Below, piece by piece: positions 16,832 through 26,300 of a stretch of DNA of 64,000 nt. The notes under the pieces were generated by a model. That model was not told the origin of the DNA, did not search any database, and saw only the letters and a list, made by a program, of their open reading frames with translations. How positions within the stretch are numbered: the stretch's first letter is position 1; every line of letters begins with the position of its first letter. Source of the stretch: Arenicola marina (Eukaryota > Annelida > Polychaeta > Arenicolidae); assembly GCA_964019135.1 (NCBI GenBank), contig OZ025263.1, forward strand, positions 21,057,123 to 21,121,122. The letters run 5' to 3'. The translations under genes were made by a program, and so were the position numbers.

Positions 16832-19531
16832 TCAGGAATAAGGGTCTGATGGAGGTAGATATGATGATTCGATCTCGTTTGAGAAGAAGTCCATTTTCGA
16901 TCTTCTCTCTTCTCTATATGTCCAGTATGGTTTGAGATCAGTTGGAACATCTCTTTGGCGCCCAGGCCATCCTCTGTGAATTATATCCATTAGAATTTGC
17001 AGTGATTCGTCCTTGGAGGTGGAATTTCTAATGATCTCAAGTTGGTCTGATCGAGCAGGAATCAGTGTTGTGACGGATTCAATGCAGATTTCATCTTGTT
17101 GGTTGGGCTTCATTGGGTTTAAACGTGACAATGCATCTGGGACTGGAATTGTCTTTCCTGGGGTATATACAACAGTTACGTCATATTTAAGTTGTCTGAG
17201 AACAAATTTCTGCAGTCTTGTAGGTATATCATTAATATTCTTTTTTGCTATTATCTCCAAAAGCTTATGATCCGTTCGTAAGGTGACTGGTCTACCATGA
17301 ATATAATGGCCAAACCTTTCAAGAGCCCAGGTTGCTGCGAGACATTCTCGTTCGATATTGCTGTATCGTTGTTCAGTTTTGGTGAAAGCTCGAGATGCAA
17401 AGGCGATGGGTTTCAATGTGGTTTCTGTGTTATTACTGCATTGTAATAACCATGCACCAGCTCCCTGCAGTGATGCATCAGACTCTATGACGACGTTGAG
17501 AGAAGAGTCAATTTGGTAGTAGTGAAGAATTCTTTCTGTGGCGATTTCCTCCTTTATTGCTTCAAATGATCTCTCTTCTTCAGGTCCCCATGTGAAGGCA
17601 ATATCCTTTTTTGTGAGTTCTCTCAATGGTGCAGTTAAACTGGCAAGGATAGGGCTATATCGGTTTAAATAATTGACCATACCAAGGACAGTGAGTAATG
17701 TTTGTATGTTTGTAGGTCTGGCTAATTCAGATATAGCTTTTACTTTCTCAGGATCAGGTTTCATTCCATCCTTGGTTATGATATTTCCATAGAATTGGAT
17801 TTCTGTCTTTTTGAATTGTAGTTTATTCCCATTCAATTTGAGATTTTTTTCACGACAAGTGTCAAGGAGCTGGATGAAGGCTCTATCATGTTGTGTCTCA
17901 TCCTCTCCAGCGCATATGAGGTCATCTGCAATACCTCTGATGTTGTTTTGCAGTGGGCGCATAGTTTCATCAAGTTGTCGATGAAAGACGTCTTGAGATA
18001 CATTAATTCCAAATGGGAGGTGCAGAAATCGAAATCTTCCAAATGGTGTATTAAATGTTGTGAGATAGGATGATTTTTCTGTTAACGGTACCATCCAGAA
18101 ACCTTTCTTCATGTCAGCCAATGAGATGTATGGCTTGTTTGCCAGGAAGGGAAGAGTCCTTGAATAATGATGTTCCCTTTTGACATATTTGTTCAGGTCT
18201 CTGGGGTCAAGGCATAATCTCACATTGTTTGATCCATCTTGGTTCTTAGACACATTGACAACGATTGAATTGACCCATTCTGTTGGTTTATCAACAGTTG
18301 TAATGATGTTTTGGGCAATCATATCTTCAATTTCCTTTTGATACAAAGGAAGAATGTGACATGGTATGCTTCGTGGGTTATGGATCACAGGTATGTAATT
18401 ATCCTCAAGTTTGATTTCGTATGGTTCCATTGGAAATTTTCCAATACCGGTGAAAACATCGTGGTATTCCGATTTGACATATTCCTTTGTCAGAGGGGAA
18501 GGATGTTCCTTGTCATCGGAGTGAGTTCTGGCTTCAGGTAAGTTATTGGTTTCATAACATTCGAGATTCTTTAAATCCTTGTTGATTGTAATGAGTTGCA
18601 TTTCTTCGCAGCTTGGTAGTCCCAGAAGGCAAGAACCAGCGTTTTTGTCAATGACTTGAAATTCCAATGCATGTGTTTTTTCATTTAAAGGGTTCTTTAC
18701 ATTCAAGATGCAGGTTCCGTGATTTTTCACTTTTCCGTTTCCAACCCCGATGATTGTGAATTTCGGTGGCATGAGGTGGATGTGGTTATCATGTTTCTTC
18801 ATCAGTTCTAATGCTTGCATATAGATTATGTTGCCTTCTGCTCCAGTGTCCAATTTGTATTGGACACTAATGGGGGATTGGGATCCTGATTGTGTAGCCA
18901 TATTCACATATGCCTTTGTTCCGCTTATGTTGTATTCCATTGCAGGAGTAGACATGATTAGGAGTAGTTTCTCCTCAGTTGATTTTATTGGTGATTCCAT
19001 GTTTGAGGAGTCAATTTTCTTGATTGGGATGAATGCGCAAGCAGATATCTCAAGATCAAATAATCCTGCTTCGTCGGCATCAATGGATATGCTTTCGTCC
19101 TCATAATCATTATGGTCTTGTGTTTCATATGGATGTTTTGTGTTGTGATCATATCGATAGTGATCAACACATTGTAGATCTGTTTCATGCGTTTGTCTTT
19201 TCCATTGGGTTCCACTCTTGTCTTCATGGCTGGCTTTGTTTGTGAGTTGGTCAGTAGGGCGATTTCTAGAAATTGAGAGATTGTTCATACGAGTTTGAAG
19301 ACATAGCCTTGAGTAATGTCCGATTTTGCCACAAGAATGGCATCTTGTATCTTTCGCTGGACATTGTGGATCATTTGAATAATGGTTTCTACCACATCGT
19401 AAACAGTTCTTTGATTTGATGAAAATTCTTTGTCTTGATTGTTGTGGATATTGAGGGTTGTAGGCCTTTTGTTTGTATTGATAAGGTCTTGAAGATTGTT
19501 GATATTCTTCGACATGTTGGGAATGAGACAT
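16832..19531 (-). CDS. Nucleocapsid-protease-RT-RNase H polyprotein of the gypsy-type element
   Basis: 899 codons from the first in-frame ATG; the frame is open further upstream to about 19641, overlapping the end of gag. Residues 43-77 hold a CLRCGRNH...C motif and a CHSCGKIGHYSRLC knuckle; 228-231 DTGA is the protease site; RT spans ~400-600 with D473 and IADD at 534-537; RNase H follows with D685 (ESDAS) and D754 (RTDHK). The IADD form in place of YIDD is seen in some gypsy families. The frame runs into a stop after YLPPSDPYS, whereas the integrase N-terminus continues in another frame from about 16905. Confidence 0.93.
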   Translation of the reverse strand: MSHSQHVEEYQQSSRPYQYKQKAYNPQYPQQSRQRIFIKSKNCLRCGRNHYSNDPQCPAKDTRCHSCGKIGHYSRLCLQTRMNNLSISRNRPTDQLTNKASHEDKSGTQWKRQTHETDLQCVDHYRYDHNTKHPYETQDHNDYEDESISIDADEAGLFDLEISACAFIPIKKIDSSNMESPIKSTEEKLLLIMSTPAMEYNISGTKAYVNMATQSGSQSPISVQYKLDTGAEGNIIYMQALELMKKHDNHIHLMPPKFTIIGVGNGKVKNHGTCILNVKNPLNEKTHALEFQVIDKNAGSCLLGLPSCEEMQLITINKDLKNLECYETNNLPEARTHSDDKEHPSPLTKEYVKSEYHDVFTGIGKFPMEPYEIKLEDNYIPVIHNPRSIPCHILPLYQKEIEDMIAQNIITTVDKPTEWVNSIVVNVSKNQDGSNNVRLCLDPRDLNKYVKREHHYSRTLPFLANKPYISLADMKKGFWMVPLTEKSSYLTTFNTPFGRFRFLHLPFGINVSQDVFHRQLDETMRPLQNNIRGIADDLICAGEDETQHDRAFIQLLDTCREKNLKLNGNKLQFKKTEIQFYGNIITKDGMKPDPEKVKAISELARPTNIQTLLTVLGMVNYLNRYSPILASLTAPLRELTKKDIAFTWGPEEERSFEAIKEEIATERILHYYQIDSSLNVVIESDASLQGAGAWLLQCSNNTETTLKPIAFASRAFTKTEQRYSNIERECLAATWALERFGHYIHGRPVTLRTDHKLLEIIAKKNINDIPTRLQKFVLRQLKYDVTVVYTPGKTIPVPDALSRLNPMKPNQQDEICIESVTTLIPARSDQLEIIRNSTSKDESLQILMDIIHRGWPGRQRDVPTDLKPYWTYREERRSKMDFFSNEIESSYLPPSDPYS

Positions 19532-19593
19532 ATCTTGAATTTGTCTATTTGTTGATTCTTCTGTTTGTGAAATTCTTATTACATCTTCTTTCT

Positions 19594-20070
19594 TCAGGTC
19601 TTCACCTTTTTCGATGCATAGTCTTTTAACACGTTCGCTAGTACATCAAAAATCAGAGCGTCTCTGATCTGTTTGTCAAGTTCTTCGGTGTGGCAATTAC
19701 AGTCTTTTGCCAAAAGTTTTACTTCAGTGAAAAATTCATTGAAGCTATTCTTTTGCTTACATTCTCGAAGTTTTAGTCTTGCTAGCATTTCATTGCTTCT
19801 CGGTTTACAAGTTTCTTCTAATTTCGCCCATATTGGTTCCAATTTCAAGTTATCACCTTCAGTGTTCCAGCTGATCGTATCGTATAGATCTTGCAGGTGA
19901 TTACCACCGTACAGTAGTAGGTAATTAAGTTTGACATCTTCCTTCAAAGTCTTGTAAGGTCCTTCGAAAAGTAAATTACAATGTCGTTTGAATTTTAGAA
20001 GTCTTGTGTAAAGGCCAGTGTCAGGGGTCCAATCCATGACAGGATTATCAAAGTTATGTCTTGTGGCCAT
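19594..20070 (-). CDS. gag of the gypsy-type element
   Basis: 158 codons from ATG at 20070 (MATRHNFDNPVMDW...). Capsid-like helical protein of a gypsy family common in invertebrates, with a central KRHCNLLFEGP and WAKLEETCKPRSNEMLARL stretch. The expected continuation (a SERVKRL-like motif, then KGEDLKKEDVIRI) is in the -1 frame from about 19641, so the last ~15 residues of this frame are probably not native. Either a programmed -1 shift or a one-base deletion. Confidence 0.85.
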   Translation of the reverse strand: MATRHNFDNPVMDWTPDTGLYTRLLKFKRHCNLLFEGPYKTLKEDVKLNYLLLYGGNHLQDLYDTISWNTEGDNLKLEPIWAKLEETCKPRSNEMLARLKLRECKQKNSFNEFFTEVKLLAKDCNCHTEELDKQIRDALIFDVLANVLKDYASKKVKT

Positions 20071-20365
20071 GGTAAGTTCAACTTCAAGATTTGAAATTCA
20101 ATCAATACTTTTTAGATGTTCTATGTGCCCTGGTAGGTATAATAGTATAAATCTATACCTGACACATGAGGCTTGGTTGATCGTTGAACAGTTGCACCTG
20201 TTGAAAGTTGTTTAAGCTTTTCTTTGTTGACAGTCGTATCCTTGGTTACGATTCCGTAGATTCGATTTGAAGCGGCCGATTTAAAGACGTTCCAACATTG
20301 TATTGAAACGTTGAAACATTTGACGCTTGATCTTTGATTGGTTGTTTCAGGTGTTGGGATCGATG

Positions 20366-20378
20366 ACTTCTGACACCA
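20366..20378 (-). other. Primer binding site
   Basis: TGGTGTCAGAAGT on the element's strand abuts the 5' LTR; its first bases pair with a tRNA 3' CCA end. The same 13 bases form the primer site of the gag-only element at 42239-42251. The isoacceptor was not assigned. Confidence 0.85.
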
Positions 20379-20589
20379 TGAATAGTTCTTGATTATTGAA
20401 TTGAATCGAATTGAATTGACTTACATTGAAGTGAAGGATGTTGACTGGTCAGTGGTTGAAGGTTGAAGTGCCGGTAGTTGTTGTCGTCTCGAAGTTGGGT
20501 CACATGGTCATTAGTACTGTTATCTTCCGTGTGTAGTCGCTGCATGCAGGTGAGTATTAATTATAAGATAGCCGTGTGGTGTCGCTGCA
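20379..20589 (-). repeat. 5' LTR of the gypsy-type element
   Basis: 211 bp, starts and ends with the TG/CA pair on the element's strand. Nearly identical to 15381-15591; the other copy has lost the terminal CA to a G/A change (plus-strand TAAATAG against TGAATAG). Confidence 0.93.
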
Positions 20590-20594
20590 ATAAG

Positions 20595-20897
20595 AACCAC
20601 TATAACACTCATTGAGTAGAAATAACTGAGCAACTAAAATATTTCTTAAGCATTGTTTATATAATGAGCCATCTTGACAAGTCTCCTGATCTTACTTGAC
20701 GTCTCCCGTGCCACTGCCGGAGTCCAGTGTGTTTGTTCGCCGGTGCATGTAACCTATAGAGTTCGTGGCGCATCGCTTGTATTTCCTGGCCTCACTCTGA
20801 CTAAGAAAGATTACCCAAAATATGGGAACGATGATTTCCATACAAAAATTTCTAATATGGATATCATCGGATATATGTCAACGATCATTGCGATGTA
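20595..20897. other. No gene recognised
   Basis: Short stretch between the gypsy element and the repeat copy at 20898; the open frame at 20674-20901 resembles nothing I know. Confidence 0.4.
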
Positions 20898-21655
20898 CTA
20901 GTTAAAGAACGAGCTAGCTGAAGTGCTTTTCGCCAAAATAAAGCACGAGACGCCATAGCGTCGAGTGGTTTATTTTGGGAATGCACGACAGCGCGTTCTT
21001 TAACGTACTTATAAAATTGTTATAACTAGGCATGACATGTTCTCACGTTTGGATACAGGAATTGACTATTGTGTCAATTGCACTGCCAGACGAATACATG
21101 AGGCACATTGTGGAAACAACGGTTCGTCATTGTGAAGCCCCAGGGGGGAGGGTATGGGTGGGAAGGCGTGGAAGAAGTAAACATTTTGGAAGTCATTGCT
21201 TTTTAGTTTCGTAAAAACATCGCCCCCTGAAAAGCGATACGACGGATATAATGAGAAATGTATGCAATCGATAACTGTGGAATGTTCATATATTTTGAGA
21301 TTTCTGATCTAACCCCCGCCCCTTTGGTGCTTAACATTGACTTATGCATTCCATTGTTTGTCTTGAAATTGGCAAGGTCTGTCAACACCGGCCAACTCGG
21401 CTCCGCTCAGCTCAGCTCGACTGATTATACCGTGACACTTGACCAGTCAATATTAACAACTGTTCTTTATCTAGATAATGCACAGTTTTCCGTTCATTAT
21501 TAAAATAAAGTACTGTTTTACCTCTCTTTATTTGAATAACGCACATTTACGTTAATACAACACGGTTATAGGTCTGTTTTTCGATCCATTCTTCAAGATA
21601 ATGAACACTTAAGACAAAGGCGTGACGTCACACAATTTTTTAAATATCGCTAAGG
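20898..21655 (-). mobile_element. Non-coding repeat element, copy 2
   Basis: Reverse complement of the type found at 5240-6078, same order of landmarks, with small insertions including an imperfect palindrome near 20925-20985. No intact frame. Confidence 0.75.
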
Positions 21656-22810
21656 ACTTTTTCTTGGAATTAAAAGAGGAAGAAAATGACCCAAATGTGT
21701 CAACAAGTGTCGGCGATTATTCTTCTTTCTAGGCTGATCTCATATATATAGTAGAAGAGGGGCCAGGTCAGTGATAACGGCTGATCTGTCCAAATGGCTA
21801 TATCCGTATCTCTAAAACGAAAATGGATGTGTGAAATGATGGCCCCGGCTCCTCATTGCTTCCTAAAATGCTGAGGTTTTCACGAACAATGCCATTGAAT
21901 ATAGCCTACAGTTGATCTCATCTGCACAAGTGTTCACAACATGGATTGCATGTCGCTTGTATTTGTGCATCACTCGAATGCTTTTACAACTATTTCTCAT
22001 TACAGTGAAACGCTTTAAGCTTGCATTGGTCCTTTATTTCTTGGTCCCACGTTTCTTGTGGTTCAGACACAATACTCTGCTGTGCCCATTGCAACGGGAT
22101 AATGCTCTTGCAAAATTATATACGTCATTTTATACAAGATGGACAATATCAAAATACGCAAAATCTGTGGTTAAATGACTAATAGATATATAAATAATGT
22201 ATAAGGAAATACGCCGTTTTCCTATCAGCTTTCTATGCCTAATTTAGGCCTACCATATATATGGACTTCTAGTATGCAATACATATAAATATATTATTAT
22301 AATTTTGACGAAAACCGCATAACCAAATGAACTAGCATCGTTCAAAACATGTAGGTAACACGGCGAGTTTTCAACGAAATTATGTTCTACTTTAAACTGA
22401 CATAAAATATATGAATACCTATATGTCAAATAAGATACTAATTAATAGTTAATAAATGACATATATAGGCACATCAGGATTACTTTTGTGAAATTGTACT
22501 AGGGGTCTGAGCCTTAATTCCACTGTGCAAGACAAGACAATGAATACCCCACTGGACAAAGTTATATTGGACTAGTATGTGGACAGATTAACAACATAAC
22601 ATCTTGGTCCCAAAGTATCAGCAATATCCTGACCCGATCCCAATGTAATGGTTCCGACGGGTAAAACGACTGCGATCTCCCCCTCCCGCATGCCAGCTAG
22701 CCAGTATACCTTTCGAACGCCACACCGGATCCTAGATAAACTAGTGCCTCCTCTACCGGCTTTGATAATGATTTGTGTATCCGTACGTTTGCCTCAGCCC
22801 AGGTCAAATA
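21656..22810. other. Region downstream of the receptor gene, no gene recognised
   Basis: AT-rich. It lies past the stop codon of the receptor gene, so it should contain its 3' UTR end; a possible AATAAA occurs on the minus strand at about 22033-22038 but nothing decides it. Confidence 0.35.
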
Positions 22811-22814
22811 GTAC

Positions 22815-23157
22815 GTGTCATTCAGGTCACTTGTCGCTTAGGTCATGTGTCACTCAGGTCACGTGTACCTTAGGTCACGTGTCACGCAGGTCACGTGTCA
22901 CTCAGGTCACGTGTACCTTAGGTCACGTGTCGCTCAGGTCACGTGTCACTCAGCACGCAGGTCGCTTTTCACTCAGGTCGCTTGTCACCCAGGTCGCGTG
23001 TCACTCAGGTCGCATGTCACTCAGGTCGCGTGTCACTCAGGTCGCGTGTCACTCAGGTCACGTGTCACTCAGGTCACGTGTCACTCAGGTCACGTGTCAC
23101 TCAGGTCACGTGTCACTCAGGTCACGTGTCACTCAGGTCACGTGTCACTCAGGCCAC
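22815..23157. repeat. 16-bp minisatellite beginning at the receptor stop codon
   Basis: About 20 units of GGTCACGTGTCACTCA and variants. On the minus strand the unit is TGAGTGACACGTGACC: the first TGA is the receptor's stop. Each standard unit contains the palindrome CACGTG. Probably transcribed as 3' UTR. Confidence 0.92.
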
Positions 23158-23361
23158 CGAGGTGGGCGAGCGGGGCCCGATCTTGGACCGTTGGGGCTGA
23201 GGCGGCTGCAGATTGTTACTTCCGGCCGGCTGTAACGTGGCGTCAGTGCGCGTCTCGGCATGGGACGTCCCGCCAATCGAGGTCCCGTCTCTTAGCGACG
23301 CCGCGAATGGTAACGCCGTCATTTCATCCACCTTGTTGCCATGGTAATACACCAGGTACAT
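23149..23361 (-). CDS. Receptor exon 15 (C-terminal tail and stop)
   Basis: 213 nt, 70 codons plus TGA. Acceptor TTTCAG|ATG. The tail starts MYLVYYHGNKVDEM and ends PRSPTSVA; Ser/Thr/Pro-rich. The stop TGA is the first base triplet of the minisatellite 22815-23157. Confidence 0.85.
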   Translation of the reverse strand: MYLVYYHGNKVDEMTALPFAASLRDGTSIGGTSHAETRTDATLQPAGSNNLQPPQPQRSKIGPRSPTSVA

Positions 23362-26300
23362 CTGAAATGTTGAATAAAACAATGAGAACGTGACAAATGA
23401 TGAAATGAACACATATTGTTGGTAATATTTTCAAGTAAAAATTAGTATGCCACTTCTGTATGAGACCAATCTGTAAGTTCCGTCTACCTATCCCGGGCCA
23501 GAGAAACCGCTAAATTTATCGTTTTTTTTATTCGCCAGGCCAGCCTGCCAAGTTAGAATCCCACCTGTGCAAATGTCTATTTGTTTTTAGATGATCCCAT
23601 GTATTTTTTTTGCAATGGGTAGGGGGTTACTGCTGGAGACATGGCTCTTATATGTTCCCATTGTCGCGATATGGCCTACACCGAGGTTTCAGCTTCCTGC
23701 AGAAATCGATCAACGAACCCCCAATCCACTGCCCGAAGACCAGCGTGAGGATTATTTGTGTGACAAGGGGTAAGGAACGAATCACACACAACACTCGCTT
23801 TATTTCTTTCCGGATTCTTCACCCGGATTCTCCACCCACCTTCTGCCCGAAGGCCCGGGTGAGGGTAATGGCGTGACTAGGGTTAAGGAACGTTTCTACC
23901 ATAATGCCATTCTACCCGGATTCTCCACCCTCTTTTGCTCGAAGACCATTGTGAGGGTGGTGGCGTGACCAGGGTTTAGGAACGTTTCTACCATAACGTC
24001 ATTCTACCCGGATTAACCACCACATTCTGCCGGACGACCAGGGTGAGGGTGGTGGCGTGACTAGGGTTAAGGAACGTTTCTACCATAATGCCATTCTACC
24101 CGGATTCTCCACCCTCTTTTGCTCGAAGACCATTGTGAGGGTGGTGGCGTGACCAGGGTTTAGGAACGTTTCTACCATGACGTCATTCTACCCGGATTAA
24201 CCACCACATTCTGCCGGACGACCAGGGTGAGGGTGGTGGCGTGACAAGGGTTAAGGAACGTTTCTACGATAACGCCATGCTACCCGGATTCTCCACCCAC
24301 CTTCTGCCCGAAGACCATTGTGAGGGTGGTGGCGTGACCAGGGTTTAGGAACGTTTCTACCATGACGTCATTCTACCCGGATTCTCCACCCACCTTCTGC
24401 CCGAAGACCAGGGTGAGGGTGGTGGTGGCGCTGACCAGGATGGCCACGGTGGTCACCCCGAAGGCGATGTCGACCTGGTCCACGGCCAGCATGTTGACGA
24501 GAGGCACGCTGATGACCGACATCACCATCACGTTGTAGACACAAATCCCGATCATCTTGGAGTCGTTCAGCGCCTCGATCCTCACCTTGCGAGTCTCCCA
24601 CGCGAAGAAGATCCCAAAGATGAGCAGCAATCCTGGAGGATATATCCACGTCATTCGCCCGATGTTAGACACAGTGTTAGACATGCTTAAGGTAAGGTAA
24701 GGTAAGTATCTCGTATATCAGGCCATCAGGCCCATAGCAAATGCATGATTACATAAAAATCTCGTTGTAACGGGATATATACCTTTAATTATTGCTCTTG
24801 GTTGGGGCAACCTTCACACCTTTTGTAAATAATTCGATAAATTCCGTATATCTTGCCTTTTTATGGGATCTCATCAATTTGTTGGCTTCGTGTAACATAT
24901 TACACTATTTTTTATTAATGTTGATATAGTACAGCGCGGCCATAATGTATCATTTATTATAACTCGAAAGATATACTTTAATTGCATGCAAGTTAATCAC
25001 TAGGCCTCGTGATATGAATTCATGACATGACATGATGTTAAGGTCCCGTTATGCACACATGGTCTCAGTCGCGGCTGGTAGCCCTAGTCACAAGCCGCTC
25101 ATGGCTGCAATCTCCTAGTACTCGCCTTTGTAGGCATAGAGCGATCCCGTCCAGTACAGCATGTGTGGAGACGTGCAGACTGCCACCAGTGGCTGCAGTA
25201 TCAACCCCTCATTCTGCTTGTCGTACTGAAAGCAAAAGCCATAAGTTAGATCAGAACTGGACTTTGGCATAATAATCATTATTAATAGTTTTCAGGCTAT
25301 GGGCCCATGGCAACAAGTCGCGGTACACTGTTCACGTTCTGTGAACTTAAGAGTTTGTTTACCTAACTTAAATGCATTATATGTGTACGCGGCAAGAGTG
25401 TAGATGGATTCTGGGAAGAAAGAAAATCTAACCACATTATCTCGCGATGGAGGCAACGTTCGACCCAAATGCTCAGCCTTGAGATCAGGATAATATTACA
25501 TAATGATCTTATTTTACTACATGTGTATACAGGACGTTATAGGGTGATGGCGTGATGACGTTATGGCGTTATGACGTGACGACGTCACGGCGTGATGACG
25601 TGATGACATCACGGCGTGATGGCGGGATTGTGTTATGGCGCGATGGGGTTATGGCGTGATAATGTGATGGCGTTATGCCGTGATGACGTGATGACTTTAT
25701 GACGTGATGACGTCACGGCGTGATGGAATGATGACGTCATGACGTCATGGCGTGATGGCCTGATGGCGTTGCGCGGTCTCTCACCTCCGGGGTGAGTGCG
25801 ACGGACGTGATGTAGTGTCTGTCAATGATGGTCCAGGCCAGAAGAACGCCGGTGTCCACGGTCAACAGACCCACCACGATGGCGAACAGGTGCATATCCT
25901 TCACGATCTGGTAGCAGCACAACGGGAGGATCACAGCCATTTCACATTCGCTCTTTTTGCATATATATCATAAGGTTATCGATAACATATCAAACGATAT
26001 GACTTAACTTTTATCATCATGACACATTGGAATTTGGCTTCTAATTACATTATGTATCGTAATCAAGCCCCAGAAGTTTTACTCTCCGTTTAGCTATGTG
26101 TTTTATCTCGAAACGAAACGATATAAACGATAAATATTGTCTACAAAGAAGCTGGGATTTGTATATTTCAATAACATGAGAGATTGATATCTCTAAAGTC
26201 GTCAAACAACATTCACAAAAAGTCTTCATATAACATTCCGTCTACCACTTCTATACTTCATTCCAATATAGTTTATGACACATGTCTTTGTGGGCGTGTG

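Larger units (their letters stand above)
15381..20589 (-). mobile_element. Ty3/gypsy-type LTR retrotransposon, full length
   Basis: 5.2 kb, minus strand. LTRs 15381-15591 and 20379-20589 (211 bp, TG...CA, a handful of differences, so a few percent diverged) with target duplication ATAAG at 15376-15380 and 20590-20594. The primer binding site TGGTGTCAGAAGT directly follows the 5' LTR (20366-20378); a polypurine tract GAGAAGGAGGA precedes the 3' LTR (15592-15602). Order gag, zinc knuckles, protease, RT, RNase H, integrase is the Ty3/gypsy order; no env. Two frame breaks, near 19641 and near 16905, suggest either frameshifting or inactivation. Confidence 0.95.

Noticed and set aside
16184-19629. 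Plus-strand and alternate-frame open frames across 16-20 kb
   Set aside because: All are shadows of the gag, pol and integrase frames of the gypsy-type element.
22648-23393. Plus-strand Cys/His/Val-rich open frames
   Set aside because: They are shadows of the 16-bp array and of the minus-strand receptor tail exon.
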